From: an uncultured Clostridia bacterium
Lineage (GTDB): Bacteria; Bacillota; Clostridia; Oscillospirales; Acutalibacteraceae
Assembly (NCBI GenBank): GCA_946414505.1
Contig: CAMKOU010000004.1
Span: 1 to 39,010, forward strand
Direction: 5' to 3'
DNA: 39,010 bases
In this document: piece by piece, positions 17,890 through 27,178 of the stretch
Numbering within the stretch: position 1 is the first letter of the stretch
Layout: every line of letters starts with the position of its first letter
Translations under genes and position numbers: made by a program
Notes under the pieces: model-generated
Databases searched by the model: none
Seen by the model: only the letters and a program-made list of their open reading frames with translations
What the model was told of the DNA's origin: nothing

Positions 17890-18993
17890 ATGGCAAACAA
17901 TATCGGCGTCTATCTTCATATTCCCTTCTGCAAACGCAAATGCGCCTACTGCGATTTTTTCAGCGGTCACGGCGATGCGGCGGCATTTGACCGCTATGAA
18001 GCGCAGCTGCTGCATTCTATCGACGAATGGGGCGCAAAAGCCGGTGAAACGGTGACGAGCGTTTATGTCGGCGGCGGAACACCCAGCGTGCTGGGCGATG
18101 ACAGGCTGTGCCGCCTGCTGCACGCCGTCAAGCAGGCGTTCCGGGTGGCAACAGACGCGGAGGTGACGCTGGAGGTCAACCCGGAAAGCGGCAAAGCGCT
18201 GGATTTCTGCAAGCTGCGTGCGGCGGGCTTCAACCGTGTTTCCGTCGGGTTGCAGTCGGCTATTGCCCGGGAAATTGCCGTGCTGGAACGCCTGCACACT
18301 CCGCAGGAAGCCAAAGAGACGGTGCAGCGCGCCTGCGCTGCGGGGTTTGAGAATATTTCGCTGGATCTGATGCTGGGTATTCCCTATCAAACCAAAGAAT
18401 CGCTGCGGCGATCCGTCGATTTTTGTGTAGCGTGCGGCGTCAGGCACCTTTCCTGTTACCTGCTAAAGATAGAGGAAGGGACGCGCTTTTTCGCTATGCG
18501 CGACGCGCTGCCGCTGCCCGACGAGGACGCGCAGGCAGAGCTGTATTTGGAAGCGGTCTCCTATTTGGAACAGCATGGACTGTGCCAATATGAAATCTCC
18601 AATTTTGCCGTCCCCGGTTTTGAAAGCCGTCACAACACACGCTATTGGCAGTGCGGCGAATATATCGGCATCGGACCGTCGGCGCATTCGTTTTATCACG
18701 GCAAGCGCTTTTATTATCCGCGCGATATGCGTCAGTTTGAGGCGGGGACAGTCATGGATGACGGAACCGGCGGCGACGTGGAGGAATACATCCTGCTGGC
18801 GCTGCGGCTGAAAGCGGGGCTGCGCTTCGGCGACTATGAACAGCGTTTCGGGAAGCGCCTATCTTCCGCTATTCTCCAAAAAATCAGCCGATACGCCAAA
18901 ATGGGACTGATGGAATGCGACGACCGCCACGCACATTTTACACCACAGGGCTTTTTGGTTTCCAATACGATCTTAGCAGATATTCTTTTATAG
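17890..18993 (+). CDS. hemW: Radical SAM heme chaperone HemW
   Basis: VYLHIPFCKRKCAYCDFFS (CxxxCxxC), SVYVGGGTPSVL, ISLDLMLGIPYQT; start at MANNIG rather than 17824. Confidence 0.93.
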   Translation: MANNIGVYLHIPFCKRKCAYCDFFSGHGDAAAFDRYEAQLLHSIDEWGAKAGETVTSVYVGGGTPSVLGDDRLCRLLHAVKQAFRVATDAEVTLEVNPESGKALDFCKLRAAGFNRVSVGLQSAIAREIAVLERLHTPQEAKETVQRACAAGFENISLDLMLGIPYQTKESLRRSVDFCVACGVRHLSCYLLKIEEGTRFFAMRDALPLPDEDAQAELYLEAVSYLEQHGLCQYEISNFAVPGFESRHNTRYWQCGEYIGIGPSAHSFYHGKRFYYPRDMRQFEAGTVMDDGTGGDVEEYILLALRLKAGLRFGDYEQRFGKRLSSAILQKISRYAKMGLMECDDRHAHFTPQGFLVSNTILADILL

Positions 18994-19024
18994 AAAAATG
19001 CGGCTCGCTGAGCCGCATTTTTTG
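18994..19024. terminator. Bidirectional terminator between convergent genes
   Basis: AAAAATGCGGCTCGCTGAGCCGCATTTTTT. Confidence 0.85.
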
Positions 19025-19027
19025 CTT

Positions 19028-20485
19028 TTAAAATATAGATTTCCGGAAGGATTTGCCGAACAGCGTGACATGCTCCACCGGATGGTCGGGCTTGTTTTCG
19101 GTTAATCGGCAGGAGGTGTAACCGAGAATCAGCCAGAAGAACAAAACGGTGAACAACATATTGAACAGCAACGTGATCTCGATGAATGAATAAATCATGT
19201 AGGCGCACAAAAAGGCGTACATACACGGAAATTCACTTTGCTGCAAGCGTTCGTCGCGCAAAACATGCCGCGTGGTCCCGACAAAAAAGCGGACGCCGAA
19301 AATGGCAAACAACAGGAACCCGACGGCGCCCGAGCAAACCAAAATCGTCAGATAGCCATTGTGAAAGTCCACCATGAACGGCGCTAAATCACCGTAATGA
19401 TCCGAAAACTTGATACCGTTTTCAAACATCTCTTTGCCGTAATCGTAAATATTGCCCTTGCCGACGCCAAACACCGGATGGTGCAAAAACATCTGCACGC
19501 CCTGCTGCCACAGCACAAACCTGCCCGAATCAAGGTTGGTGTTTTCGTGACCGAAGGTCACCGGCTGCTGCGGTGCGCTTTCGGGCGGAATCAGCACATT
19601 GGTGATGCTGACATTGTTTTTCACCATCTGGGCAAATCCGAGCTGACACACCGTCCGCAGTAAAAACAGCGATGAAACGATCACCAAGCCTGCCAGAATA
19701 CTGGAAACCGAACGGATAAGGATCTGCTTAAAATTGAAGGAGCTTTCGGTGCCGAACATTTTGTAGACGACAAAGAAAAACGCATATGCGATCAGCAGCA
19801 CGATCGCGCCGTTGGAGTCGCTGAGCAACAGCGAAATACTGTTGACCGCCACACAGCTGCCGATCCAAATGCGGCTGATACGGCGGCACTGCGCCTGCGC
19901 GACAAAATCCCTTTTGAGCATCATATGGCAACAGAACATCGCCGCAACTGCGGCAAAGCCAAGCTGATTGGGATTCATAAACAATCCCGTAAAGCGGTTT
20001 TCGTATATGATGAATTTTACCGACATAAACTCAAAATTGATGCCCAGCACCAAACACGCAAGCCCCAAAATGCCTAAAACAGTGGTGGCATAGATGAGAA
20101 TGCGGCTGATATTAAACAGCTCGTGCCGAAAATTCAGCTGCTTTTCGGTATGTACGGAATAAAACATAAAAAAGCAGATGGCAGCGTGCAGCAAAAACGC
20201 AAAATTCAGCCAGGCATTGTCCATCACATGAATCAACAAGGTGATGACACCGGACAGCAAAAACGCCAGCAGCCAAAAGCCGTAACGTGTTTTCTGTGGC
20301 GTGTGCCGTGTGATACCGTGAAAAATCGTCAGGAATGAGCCCCATATAAACAACAGCGCCCATACCACGTAGGCTGCAAAATGCAAATAAGAAATATTGC
20401 AGGCGAACAAACAAATGATATAACATTGCCGGAATAACGACCTGCTGAGCAATGTTTTTTTCAGTTTTGTCATACCGTTCTCCAT
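19028..20485 (-). CDS. O-antigen ligase/polymerase-like membrane protein
   Basis: 485 aa, many TM segments; FTGLFMNPNQLGFAA and FGVGKGNIYDYG are typical of Wzy_C-type ligases. Confidence 0.82.
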   Translation of the reverse strand: MENGMTKLKKTLLSRSLFRQCYIICLFACNISYLHFAAYVVWALLFIWGSFLTIFHGITRHTPQKTRYGFWLLAFLLSGVITLLIHVMDNAWLNFAFLLHAAICFFMFYSVHTEKQLNFRHELFNISRILIYATTVLGILGLACLVLGINFEFMSVKFIIYENRFTGLFMNPNQLGFAAVAAMFCCHMMLKRDFVAQAQCRRISRIWIGSCVAVNSISLLLSDSNGAIVLLIAYAFFFVVYKMFGTESSFNFKQILIRSVSSILAGLVIVSSLFLLRTVCQLGFAQMVKNNVSITNVLIPPESAPQQPVTFGHENTNLDSGRFVLWQQGVQMFLHHPVFGVGKGNIYDYGKEMFENGIKFSDHYGDLAPFMVDFHNGYLTILVCSGAVGFLLFAIFGVRFFVGTTRHVLRDERLQQSEFPCMYAFLCAYMIYSFIEITLLFNMLFTVLFFWLILGYTSCRLTENKPDHPVEHVTLFGKSFRKSIF

Positions 20486-20530
20486 TCCCTCAACGTCCGC
20501 AGACAGTGTTTACTTTAAATAATGATAGCA

Positions 20531-21091
20531 TCAAGCCCATGGGTTGCTGCTTTCGGGAGCGCGAATGCCCGACAGGATCATCTGCTCCCACAAATACCAT
20601 TTGCCGTCCTTGGCAAGCCGCAGCTTGATTTCACGCGGGCTGTCGGCGCCGCCGGAACGCAAAAAGAGTCTTGCAAAGCCGTGCTCGGTATACGAATACG
20701 GGTTTTCGCTGACAGCAACCGTGTACGGCTCGGACGGCAAATAGTCGTTTTGCGGCACGGCGCCCTTAAAATAGGAGCGCGGCACATAGTCCGCATCCAT
20801 AAAGCGGTCGCGGATAAACTGCTTGTCAAACGGACTGAGCGGCCGCGGTCCGCGCAAAAAGTCGAGCATGGCAAGCGCGGCTTCTTTGTCCTGCGGATAA
20901 AAGCAGAGCGCCAGCACTGTCAGCGCTGCGGTGTCATACGGATTGGCAAGCGCCGCCTGCGGCAGTGCCCGAAACTGTGCCAAATCGTCGGGCAGTACCG
21001 AAAAAACCACCTCAACCGTTTTATTGCCCGCCGGGGGCATAGCGTTTGCCGGTCGGTTTGCCGGATGCTGTATGCTGTCAAAAAGTCCCAT
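20531..21091 (-). CDS. Conserved hypothetical protein
   Basis: 186 aa ORF with plausible coding composition between O-antigen ligase-like gene and repeat copy 3; resembles a clostridial DUF (possibly DUF6935, from memory). Confidence 0.65.
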   Translation of the reverse strand: MGLFDSIQHPANRPANAMPPAGNKTVEVVFSVLPDDLAQFRALPQAALANPYDTAALTVLALCFYPQDKEAALAMLDFLRGPRPLSPFDKQFIRDRFMDADYVPRSYFKGAVPQNDYLPSEPYTVAVSENPYSYTEHGFARLFLRSGGADSPREIKLRLAKDGKWYLWEQMILSGIRAPESSNPWA

Positions 21092-21161
21092 GCGACCCTC
21101 TCCTTTGGGATAACGTAACGCTTCATTTTATTGATTGTACCACAGACACGCGGAATAATCA

Positions 21162-21294
21162 AGGCAATACCGCATAATTCAGGTGTGCGAAACAAATAAA
21201 TCGAGGTAAGGCTGTCGCCTTGCCGTGATTATTGGGCAAGCTGACGGAATACGATGCAAGCAAACCGTGCGCCTTGCATGGTGCGGTGTTGCCT
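21162..21294. repeat. Internally deleted copy of family A palindromic element (133 bp)
   Basis: aggcaataccgcataattcaggtgtgcg...gtgcggtgttgcct; lacks about 30 bp present in the left arm of the 2412 copy; its last base forms part of the stop codon of the 21294-23864 gene. Confidence 0.88.
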
Positions 21295-23864
21295 CAATGC
21301 TCCGCAGCGATTATTTGTCGAATTTCGTCCTCTGCCTCCCGCACTTCCTCCAAAAATGCGCGCGATGACACGCGCAGCGCACCGTTGCCGAGGATGATCA
21401 GCTGCTCCATACCGTCAGAGGTCACAACGCGTACACGATGGTTCCGGGCAAGCTGGTGCGCGGTTTTTTCGATGTACATATCGGCGGTCTCGGCTTCCTT
21501 GGTGTACACCACGCTGACGTCGTTTACACGGTCGATCTCGCGCTGCTGCCCCTTGACCTTGTAGGCGTCAAACACAACGATCACCTCGCATTTGCGGTAG
21601 CCCTGATAGTTGCAGAGAATATTGATGAGCGCCTCGCGCGCGCCGTCAAAGGACAGTGCCTTTAAATGCTCCCACGCGAAAATCACATTGTAGCCGTCAA
21701 CCAACAAATACTCGGTGCCGTCAAAGGCAGGCGGCGTTTTGCTGCGGCGTTTGCCGTCCTGCGGATGCGGCGCTTTGAATACACGCCCGGTTTCCGGCGC
21801 CTTGCGCTGCCGCACAGGACCGTAGGTCTGTTCAAATATGCGCATCAGCTCTTTGTCGGCGGCAAAAATATCCCGCTGGCCGCGTTGTTTGGCAAAATAC
21901 GCGCTTGTGTCCGCCGCCTCCGGTTCGCGGCGGGGCGACAACACGGCGGAGAGGTGCATGTGGTTTTTGACCTCGTCCCACTTGACGGTATGACCGGCGC
22001 CGTGCGCGCAAAACACCGAATCGCAGGGGTTCAGCACATCCGCGTCCGGATCGTAGCCGCTTTGTGCGATGATTTCTTCCGCATTATGGCACGGCGCATA
22101 GCCCCGGAGTGTGACGGACAGCCTGCCTCTGCCGCGGGTGTATTGCAGCACCTCTTTGGCGTAGTCCTGCATTTCGGACACCGGCGCCGTACCGGTCAGC
22201 ACACAAGCGTCGCCCTCCTGTGACGGCGGTTCAAAGGTGCCGTTCATACGCTGCACGTCGTTCATGGCTCTGCCCACGTTTTCCGCAGGCACCTCCAGGA
22301 TAAAATCGAACACCGGCTCCAACAGCACGCTTTCGGCACAGCGCAGACCCTGCCGCACCGCGCGGTAGGTCGCCTGACGGAAATCGCCGCCCTCGGTGTG
22401 CTTGGGGTGTGCTTTACCGGCAACCAGCGTGATCTCCATATCGGTGATCGGTGCGCCTGTCAGCACACCGACATGCGTTTTTTCATATAAATGCGTCAAA
22501 ATCAGCCGCTGCCAGTTTTTATCGAGCATATCCTCGCGGCAATCGGCGGTAAACAGCAAGCCGCTGTCACGCTTGGCAGGCTTGAGCAGCAAATGCACCT
22601 CCGCATAGTGGCGCAGCGGTTCAAAATGCCCCACGCCCTCCACCGTATCGGCGATGGTTTCTTTATAGATGATCGCGCCCTTGCCAAAGGAAACCGTGTA
22701 GCCGAAGCGCTCGGCTATCAGGCTGCACAGCACCTCCAGCTGGATCTCGCCCATCAGCTGCACCTGAATGTCGCCGTGCCGCTCGTCCCACACCACATTG
22801 AGCTGCGGATCCTCCGCTTCGAGCACACGCATATCGGCGAGTGCCGTGTGCGCGCTGACCCCGTCGGGCAGCACCATGCGATAGGTCAGTACCGGTTCCA
22901 AAACCGGCAAGCCGCTGTTCGTTTCCGTGCCCAGGCCATCGCCCGAATGCGTAAAGGTGATGCCTGTCACCGCGCAAACAGTACCTGCCGCCGCCTCGTT
23001 GACAGCGGAAAACTTTGCGCCGGAATAAATGCGGATTTGGTTGACCTTTTCGGCGCCGGTGTTTTGAGCGCTTTGCAGCACATCCTTGACACGCAGAACG
23101 CCGCCCGTGATTTTGAGGAAGGTCAGACGATTTCCCTGGCTGTCCTCGGCGATTTTGTACACCTTACCGCCGAAAGCCCCGCCGTAGGCAGGCATTCGCG
23201 TGTAGCGGTGCAGTCCCTCCAGAAACACGTCAATGCCCTCGAGCTTGAGCGCCGATCCGAAAAAACAGGGAAACAGCGTGCGCTGTTGGATCGCGCGGAT
23301 CATATCGTCATCGGTGATGCCGCCGGTTTCATAGCGGCTGAGCAGCGCTTCGTCACACAGCGCGACATTTTCCCAAATGGCGTCGCCGCTTGCTTGCGTA
23401 AAATCCACGCAGCCGTCGCTGAGCTTGCCGCGCAGCTCGTTGAGCAAAAAAGCTTTTTCAGCGCCGGGCAGATCCATTTTGTTGACAAACAAAAAGCAGG
23501 GCACACGGTATTTGCGCAGCAGCCGCCACAGCGTTTTCGTGTGGCTTTGCACGCCGTCGGTGCCGCTGATGACCAACACAGCATAGTCGAGCACTTGCAG
23601 GGTGCGCTCGGTTTCGGCGGAAAAATCCACGTGTCCCGGGGTATCCAGCAAATAATATTCCGCATCGCGATAGCGCAGTACCGCCTGCTTGGAAAAAATG
23701 GTAATGCCTCTGTCGCGTTCCAGAGAAAAGGTGTCTAAAAAAGAATTGCGGTGGTCTACCCTGCCCGGCTTGCTGATCGTGCCGGAGCAGTAGAGCAGCG
23801 CTTCCGAAAGCGTGGTTTTGCCTGAATCGACATGCGCCAATACGCCGACAACTGTTTTTTTCAC
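21294..23864 (-). CDS. TetM/EF-G-like translational GTPase fused to C-terminal YacP/Rae1-type NYN endoribonuclease domain
   Basis: 856 aa; G1 AHVDSGKTT, G3 DTPGHVDF, G4 NKMD; EF-G-like domains; residues about 718-856 (DNA about 21297-21713) read EYLLVDGYNVIFAWEHLKAL...VIVVFDAYKVKG...TKEAETADMYIEK...VVTSDGMEQ, as in YacP. Confidence 0.93.
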   Translation of the reverse strand: MKKTVVGVLAHVDSGKTTLSEALLYCSGTISKPGRVDHRNSFLDTFSLERDRGITIFSKQAVLRYRDAEYYLLDTPGHVDFSAETERTLQVLDYAVLVISGTDGVQSHTKTLWRLLRKYRVPCFLFVNKMDLPGAEKAFLLNELRGKLSDGCVDFTQASGDAIWENVALCDEALLSRYETGGITDDDMIRAIQQRTLFPCFFGSALKLEGIDVFLEGLHRYTRMPAYGGAFGGKVYKIAEDSQGNRLTFLKITGGVLRVKDVLQSAQNTGAEKVNQIRIYSGAKFSAVNEAAAGTVCAVTGITFTHSGDGLGTETNSGLPVLEPVLTYRMVLPDGVSAHTALADMRVLEAEDPQLNVVWDERHGDIQVQLMGEIQLEVLCSLIAERFGYTVSFGKGAIIYKETIADTVEGVGHFEPLRHYAEVHLLLKPAKRDSGLLFTADCREDMLDKNWQRLILTHLYEKTHVGVLTGAPITDMEITLVAGKAHPKHTEGGDFRQATYRAVRQGLRCAESVLLEPVFDFILEVPAENVGRAMNDVQRMNGTFEPPSQEGDACVLTGTAPVSEMQDYAKEVLQYTRGRGRLSVTLRGYAPCHNAEEIIAQSGYDPDADVLNPCDSVFCAHGAGHTVKWDEVKNHMHLSAVLSPRREPEAADTSAYFAKQRGQRDIFAADKELMRIFEQTYGPVRQRKAPETGRVFKAPHPQDGKRRSKTPPAFDGTEYLLVDGYNVIFAWEHLKALSFDGAREALINILCNYQGYRKCEVIVVFDAYKVKGQQREIDRVNDVSVVYTKEAETADMYIEKTAHQLARNHRVRVVTSDGMEQLIILGNGALRVSSRAFLEEVREAEDEIRQIIAAEH

Positions 23865-24010
23865 AAAATCCCTTCTCCCGTTTGATATACAAGAATTATA
23901 ACATAAAATGACATATCTGTAAATGTCAATCCGATGAATAAAACAAAGGAATGTATATCGGACGCAAAACAGCGCAAGATGAATGTAGCTTTACGAAGGG
24001 AGATTTGTTT

Positions 24011-24715
24011 ATGAATGCCATGCTGAACCGGCACGAACGCGCCGCCGCACGGGTGAATTTGCTGCTGTCCGCCGCGATATTTGCCCTGGGCGCCGCTTCC
24101 CTGACGGTGTCCGTGCTGTCAAAACCGCAGGAGAACTATTTCTATGAATTTCGCTATATGACCGTCAACGGAACGGTGTTTACCACGTTGATCTCGCTGA
24201 TCATCCTGCCGGTGTACGCCGTGCAGCTGCGCACGGGCAAGGTCATTGTGATAAAGCAGCTGTATTTTTTTCGGCTGAGCGCTGCCGTCACGGAATGTAT
24301 CATCGCGGTGGTCATTCTGCTGTCTTTCTTTCCGCTTGTTCCGGACAACCCCAGCATTTTGAGCTTTGATTCCTTTAATATGCATGTGGTCATTCCGCTG
24401 CTGTCTATCCTGTCTTTTTTGATGAGCGAATCGCCCGCGAAAGCCATACATCCGCTGATGCGCCTCAACTGTGCATGGTTGATCACGCTGTATGCGGTTG
24501 TGGTCATTACGCTGATCATCACCGGCTTTATTCCGCAAGAGAAAATTCCGTATTCTTTTTTGGATTTTCACACGCGTCCTCTCCACTATATCATTCCCTT
24601 TGGTTTTTTCGTCTACAGCTTTACCTACGTGCTGTCCGTCCTGCTGACCGAGGGCAACCGCCGGCTGTTTTTCCGTCGTCGCGGCAAAGGGCATCCTCCG
24701 GTTCGCTCTGTCTGA
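24011..24715 (+). CDS. Hypothetical polytopic membrane protein
   Basis: About 234 aa, multiple hydrophobic segments; RBS AAGGGAG before ATG at 24011 (ORF opens at 23951). Confidence 0.7.
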   Translation: MNAMLNRHERAAARVNLLLSAAIFALGAASLTVSVLSKPQENYFYEFRYMTVNGTVFTTLISLIILPVYAVQLRTGKVIVIKQLYFFRLSAAVTECIIAVVILLSFFPLVPDNPSILSFDSFNMHVVIPLLSILSFLMSESPAKAIHPLMRLNCAWLITLYAVVVITLIITGFIPQEKIPYSFLDFHTRPLHYIIPFGFFVYSFTYVLSVLLTEGNRRLFFRRRGKGHPPVRSV

Positions 24716-24759
24716 ACGAACCGGCATGGCGCCGCGGGTATCTATTTTGCGGAGAACGG

Positions 24760-24788
24760 TTGACAACAACCGAAAAATCTGCTATAGT
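24760..24788 (+). promoter_or_regulatory. feoAB promoter
   Basis: TTGACA-17 nt-TATAGT. Confidence 0.75.
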
Positions 24789-24822
24789 TAGTTAAAGCTA
24801 ACATTAGCTTAGGCTAACATCA
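24788..24822 (+). promoter_or_regulatory. Two overlapping DtxR/IdeR-family-like operator boxes
   Basis: TTAGTTAAAGCTAACATTA (24788-24806) and TTAGCTTAGGCTAACATCA (24804-24822); the second matches TTAGGTTAGGCTAACCTAA at 16 of 19 positions. Confidence 0.72.
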
Positions 24823-24834
24823 GGGGTACATAGT

Positions 24835-27177
24835 ATGAGATTAAATGATTTGGAGATTGGGCAATCCGCCGTTATCCAAACGGTTGGCGGCCAGGGCAGC
24901 CTGCGGCAGCATTTTCTGGACATGGGTGTGATTCCCGGAACAGAGGTGCGCATCGTGAAGCTGGCGCCGATGGGCGACCCGATGCAGCTGCGGCTGCACG
25001 ACTACGAGCTGACGCTGCGGCTTGCCGACGCTGAAAAAATAACGGTGGAGCTTGTGAGTGCTGACCACATGCAGCCAAAACCGAAAAAAAAGAAGAGTGC
25101 GCACCCGGGCTTGGGCGAAGGCGGCAAATATCATCCAAAGGGCAGCGGCGATCCCCTGCCGGACGATGTGACGCTGACTTACGCCTTAGTCGGCAATCAA
25201 AACAGCGGCAAGACCACCCTGTTTAACCAGCTGACCGGTGCGAATCAACATGTCGGCAACTTTCCGGGCGTGACGGTGGACCGCAAGGACGGCGTGATCA
25301 AGGGGCACAAAAACACCCTGATTACCGATTTGCCGGGCATTTACTCGATGTCGCCCTACAGCAGTGAGGAAATCGTTTCACGCAGCTTTGTGCTGGATGA
25401 AAAGCCGCGCGCCATCATCAATATCGTGGACGCCACCAACATTGAGCGCAATTTGTATTTGACCATGCAATTGCTGGAAATGAATATTCCCATGGTGGTG
25501 GCGCTGAATATCATGGATGAGCTGACCGCCAACGGCGGCGCGGTGGATATCAACACGCTCGAAAACCTGTTGGGCGTGCCGGTGGTGCCGATCTCAGCCG
25601 CCAAAAACCAAGGTGTGGACGAATTGGTGGCGCACGCCATTCATGTGGCGCATTATCAGGAAAAACCGAAACGGCAGGATTTTTGTTCCCCCGACGAGCG
25701 CGGCGGCGCCGTACACCGCTGTCTGCACGCCGTGAGGCATTTGATCGAGCAAAAGGCAACAACGGCAGGGCTACCTGTTTGCTTTGCGGCAAGCAAGGTG
25801 GTGGAAGGCGACAAGCTGGTGCTGAAACAGCTGCAGCTGGACAAAGACGAGCTGGAAATGCTGGAGCGTATCATTCGGCAAATGGAAAAGGCGCGCGGTC
25901 TGGACCGCAACGCCGCCATCGCCGACATGCGGTTTTCCTTTATCGGAAAGGTGTGCGCACAAACCGTCACCAAACCGCAGGAAAGCCGTGAGCATATCCG
26001 CAGCGCCAAAATCGACCGCCTGCTGACGGGAAAATTTACGGCGATCCCCATGTTCATCCTCATCATGGGCATGATTTTTTGGCTGACATTCAGCGTGATC
26101 GGCGGCAGGCTGCAGGAGCTGCTGGAAACGGGTATAGACGGGCTGACCGGGCAATTGGCAGCGGCAATGGAAAACGCGCAGGTCAACCCGATGCTGACCG
26201 GACTGGTTACCAAGGGCATACTTGCCGGTATCGGCAGCGTGCTGAGCTTTTTGCCGATTATCGTCGTGCTGTTTTTGTTTCTGTCGATTTTGGAGGACAG
26301 CGGCTATCTGGCGCGCGTGGCGTTTTTTATGGATAAGCTGCTGCGCAAAATCGGACTGTCGGGACGCAGCATCGTACCGATGCTGATCGGCTTCGGCTGC
26401 ACGGTACCGGCGGTGATGTCCACACGCACACTGCCGAGTGAACGCGACCGGAAGATGACCATTTTGCTGACGCCGTTCATGAGCTGTTCGGCAAAGATGC
26501 CCATTTACGGCTTTTTCGTCAACGCTTTTTTCCGCGACAGCAGCTGGCTGGTATTTACCGCCCTGTATTTGCTGGGCATAGTGATGGGTATTCTGATTGC
26601 CTTTTTCTATAAGAAAACACTGTTCAAGGGCGAAGCGGTGCCGTTTGTCATGGAACTGCCGAATTACCGTTTGCCGGGCTTCAAAAATGTGGTTCGCCTG
26701 CTGTGGGAAAAGGCAAAGGATTTCCTCCAACGCGCTTTTACCGTGATTTTCATCTCCACGATAATCGTGTGGTTTTTGGAGAACTTCAACTGGCAGTTTA
26801 ATTTGGTATCCAATCAACAGGACAGCATGTTGGCGCAGATCGCCGGCTTTTTAGCGCCTGTGTTTGCACCGATCGGCATGGGCGACTGGAAGATCGTCAC
26901 GGCGCTGATCAGCGGCTTTATGGCAAAGGAAAGCGTGGTATCGACGCTGGAGATCTTATACGGCAACGGCATTGCCGGCTCCATGACCGTGTTGACCTCC
27001 GTTTCGATGCTGGTGTTCAGCCTGCTGTACACACCGTGCGTGGCAGCCATTGCATCGGTCAAGCGTGAACTCGGTCACAAGTGGGCGGTCTGCGTGGTGA
27101 TTTGGCAATGCGTGATTGCCTACGGCGCCGCCGCGATACTCTATTACATTTGCCTGCTGTGCGGCATGGGAGGTTAA
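24835..27177 (+). CDS. feoB: Ferrous iron transporter, FeoA-FeoB fusion
   Basis: 780 aa; N-terminal FeoA (SH3-like) domain MRLNDLEIGQSAVIQTV..LRQHFLDMGVIPGTEV; then GNQNSGKTTLFNQLTGANQHVGNFPGVTVDRK and Gate/FeoB_C regions. Confidence 0.96.
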   Translation: MRLNDLEIGQSAVIQTVGGQGSLRQHFLDMGVIPGTEVRIVKLAPMGDPMQLRLHDYELTLRLADAEKITVELVSADHMQPKPKKKKSAHPGLGEGGKYHPKGSGDPLPDDVTLTYALVGNQNSGKTTLFNQLTGANQHVGNFPGVTVDRKDGVIKGHKNTLITDLPGIYSMSPYSSEEIVSRSFVLDEKPRAIINIVDATNIERNLYLTMQLLEMNIPMVVALNIMDELTANGGAVDINTLENLLGVPVVPISAAKNQGVDELVAHAIHVAHYQEKPKRQDFCSPDERGGAVHRCLHAVRHLIEQKATTAGLPVCFAASKVVEGDKLVLKQLQLDKDELEMLERIIRQMEKARGLDRNAAIADMRFSFIGKVCAQTVTKPQESREHIRSAKIDRLLTGKFTAIPMFILIMGMIFWLTFSVIGGRLQELLETGIDGLTGQLAAAMENAQVNPMLTGLVTKGILAGIGSVLSFLPIIVVLFLFLSILEDSGYLARVAFFMDKLLRKIGLSGRSIVPMLIGFGCTVPAVMSTRTLPSERDRKMTILLTPFMSCSAKMPIYGFFVNAFFRDSSWLVFTALYLLGIVMGILIAFFYKKTLFKGEAVPFVMELPNYRLPGFKNVVRLLWEKAKDFLQRAFTVIFISTIIVWFLENFNWQFNLVSNQQDSMLAQIAGFLAPVFAPIGMGDWKIVTALISGFMAKESVVSTLEILYGNGIAGSMTVLTSVSMLVFSLLYTPCVAAIASVKRELGHKWAVCVVIWQCVIAYGAAAILYYICLLCGMGG

Positions 27178-27178
27178 C

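Noticed and set aside
22491-23738. 415-aa plus-strand ORF opposite the GTPase-NYN gene
   Set aside because: Antisense shadow of a high-GC coding region; His/Gln/Arg-rich composition and no recognisable domain.
21294-23864. Tetracycline resistance gene
   Set aside because: TetM-like core but different domain IV loop and an NYN nuclease fusion; no mobile context.
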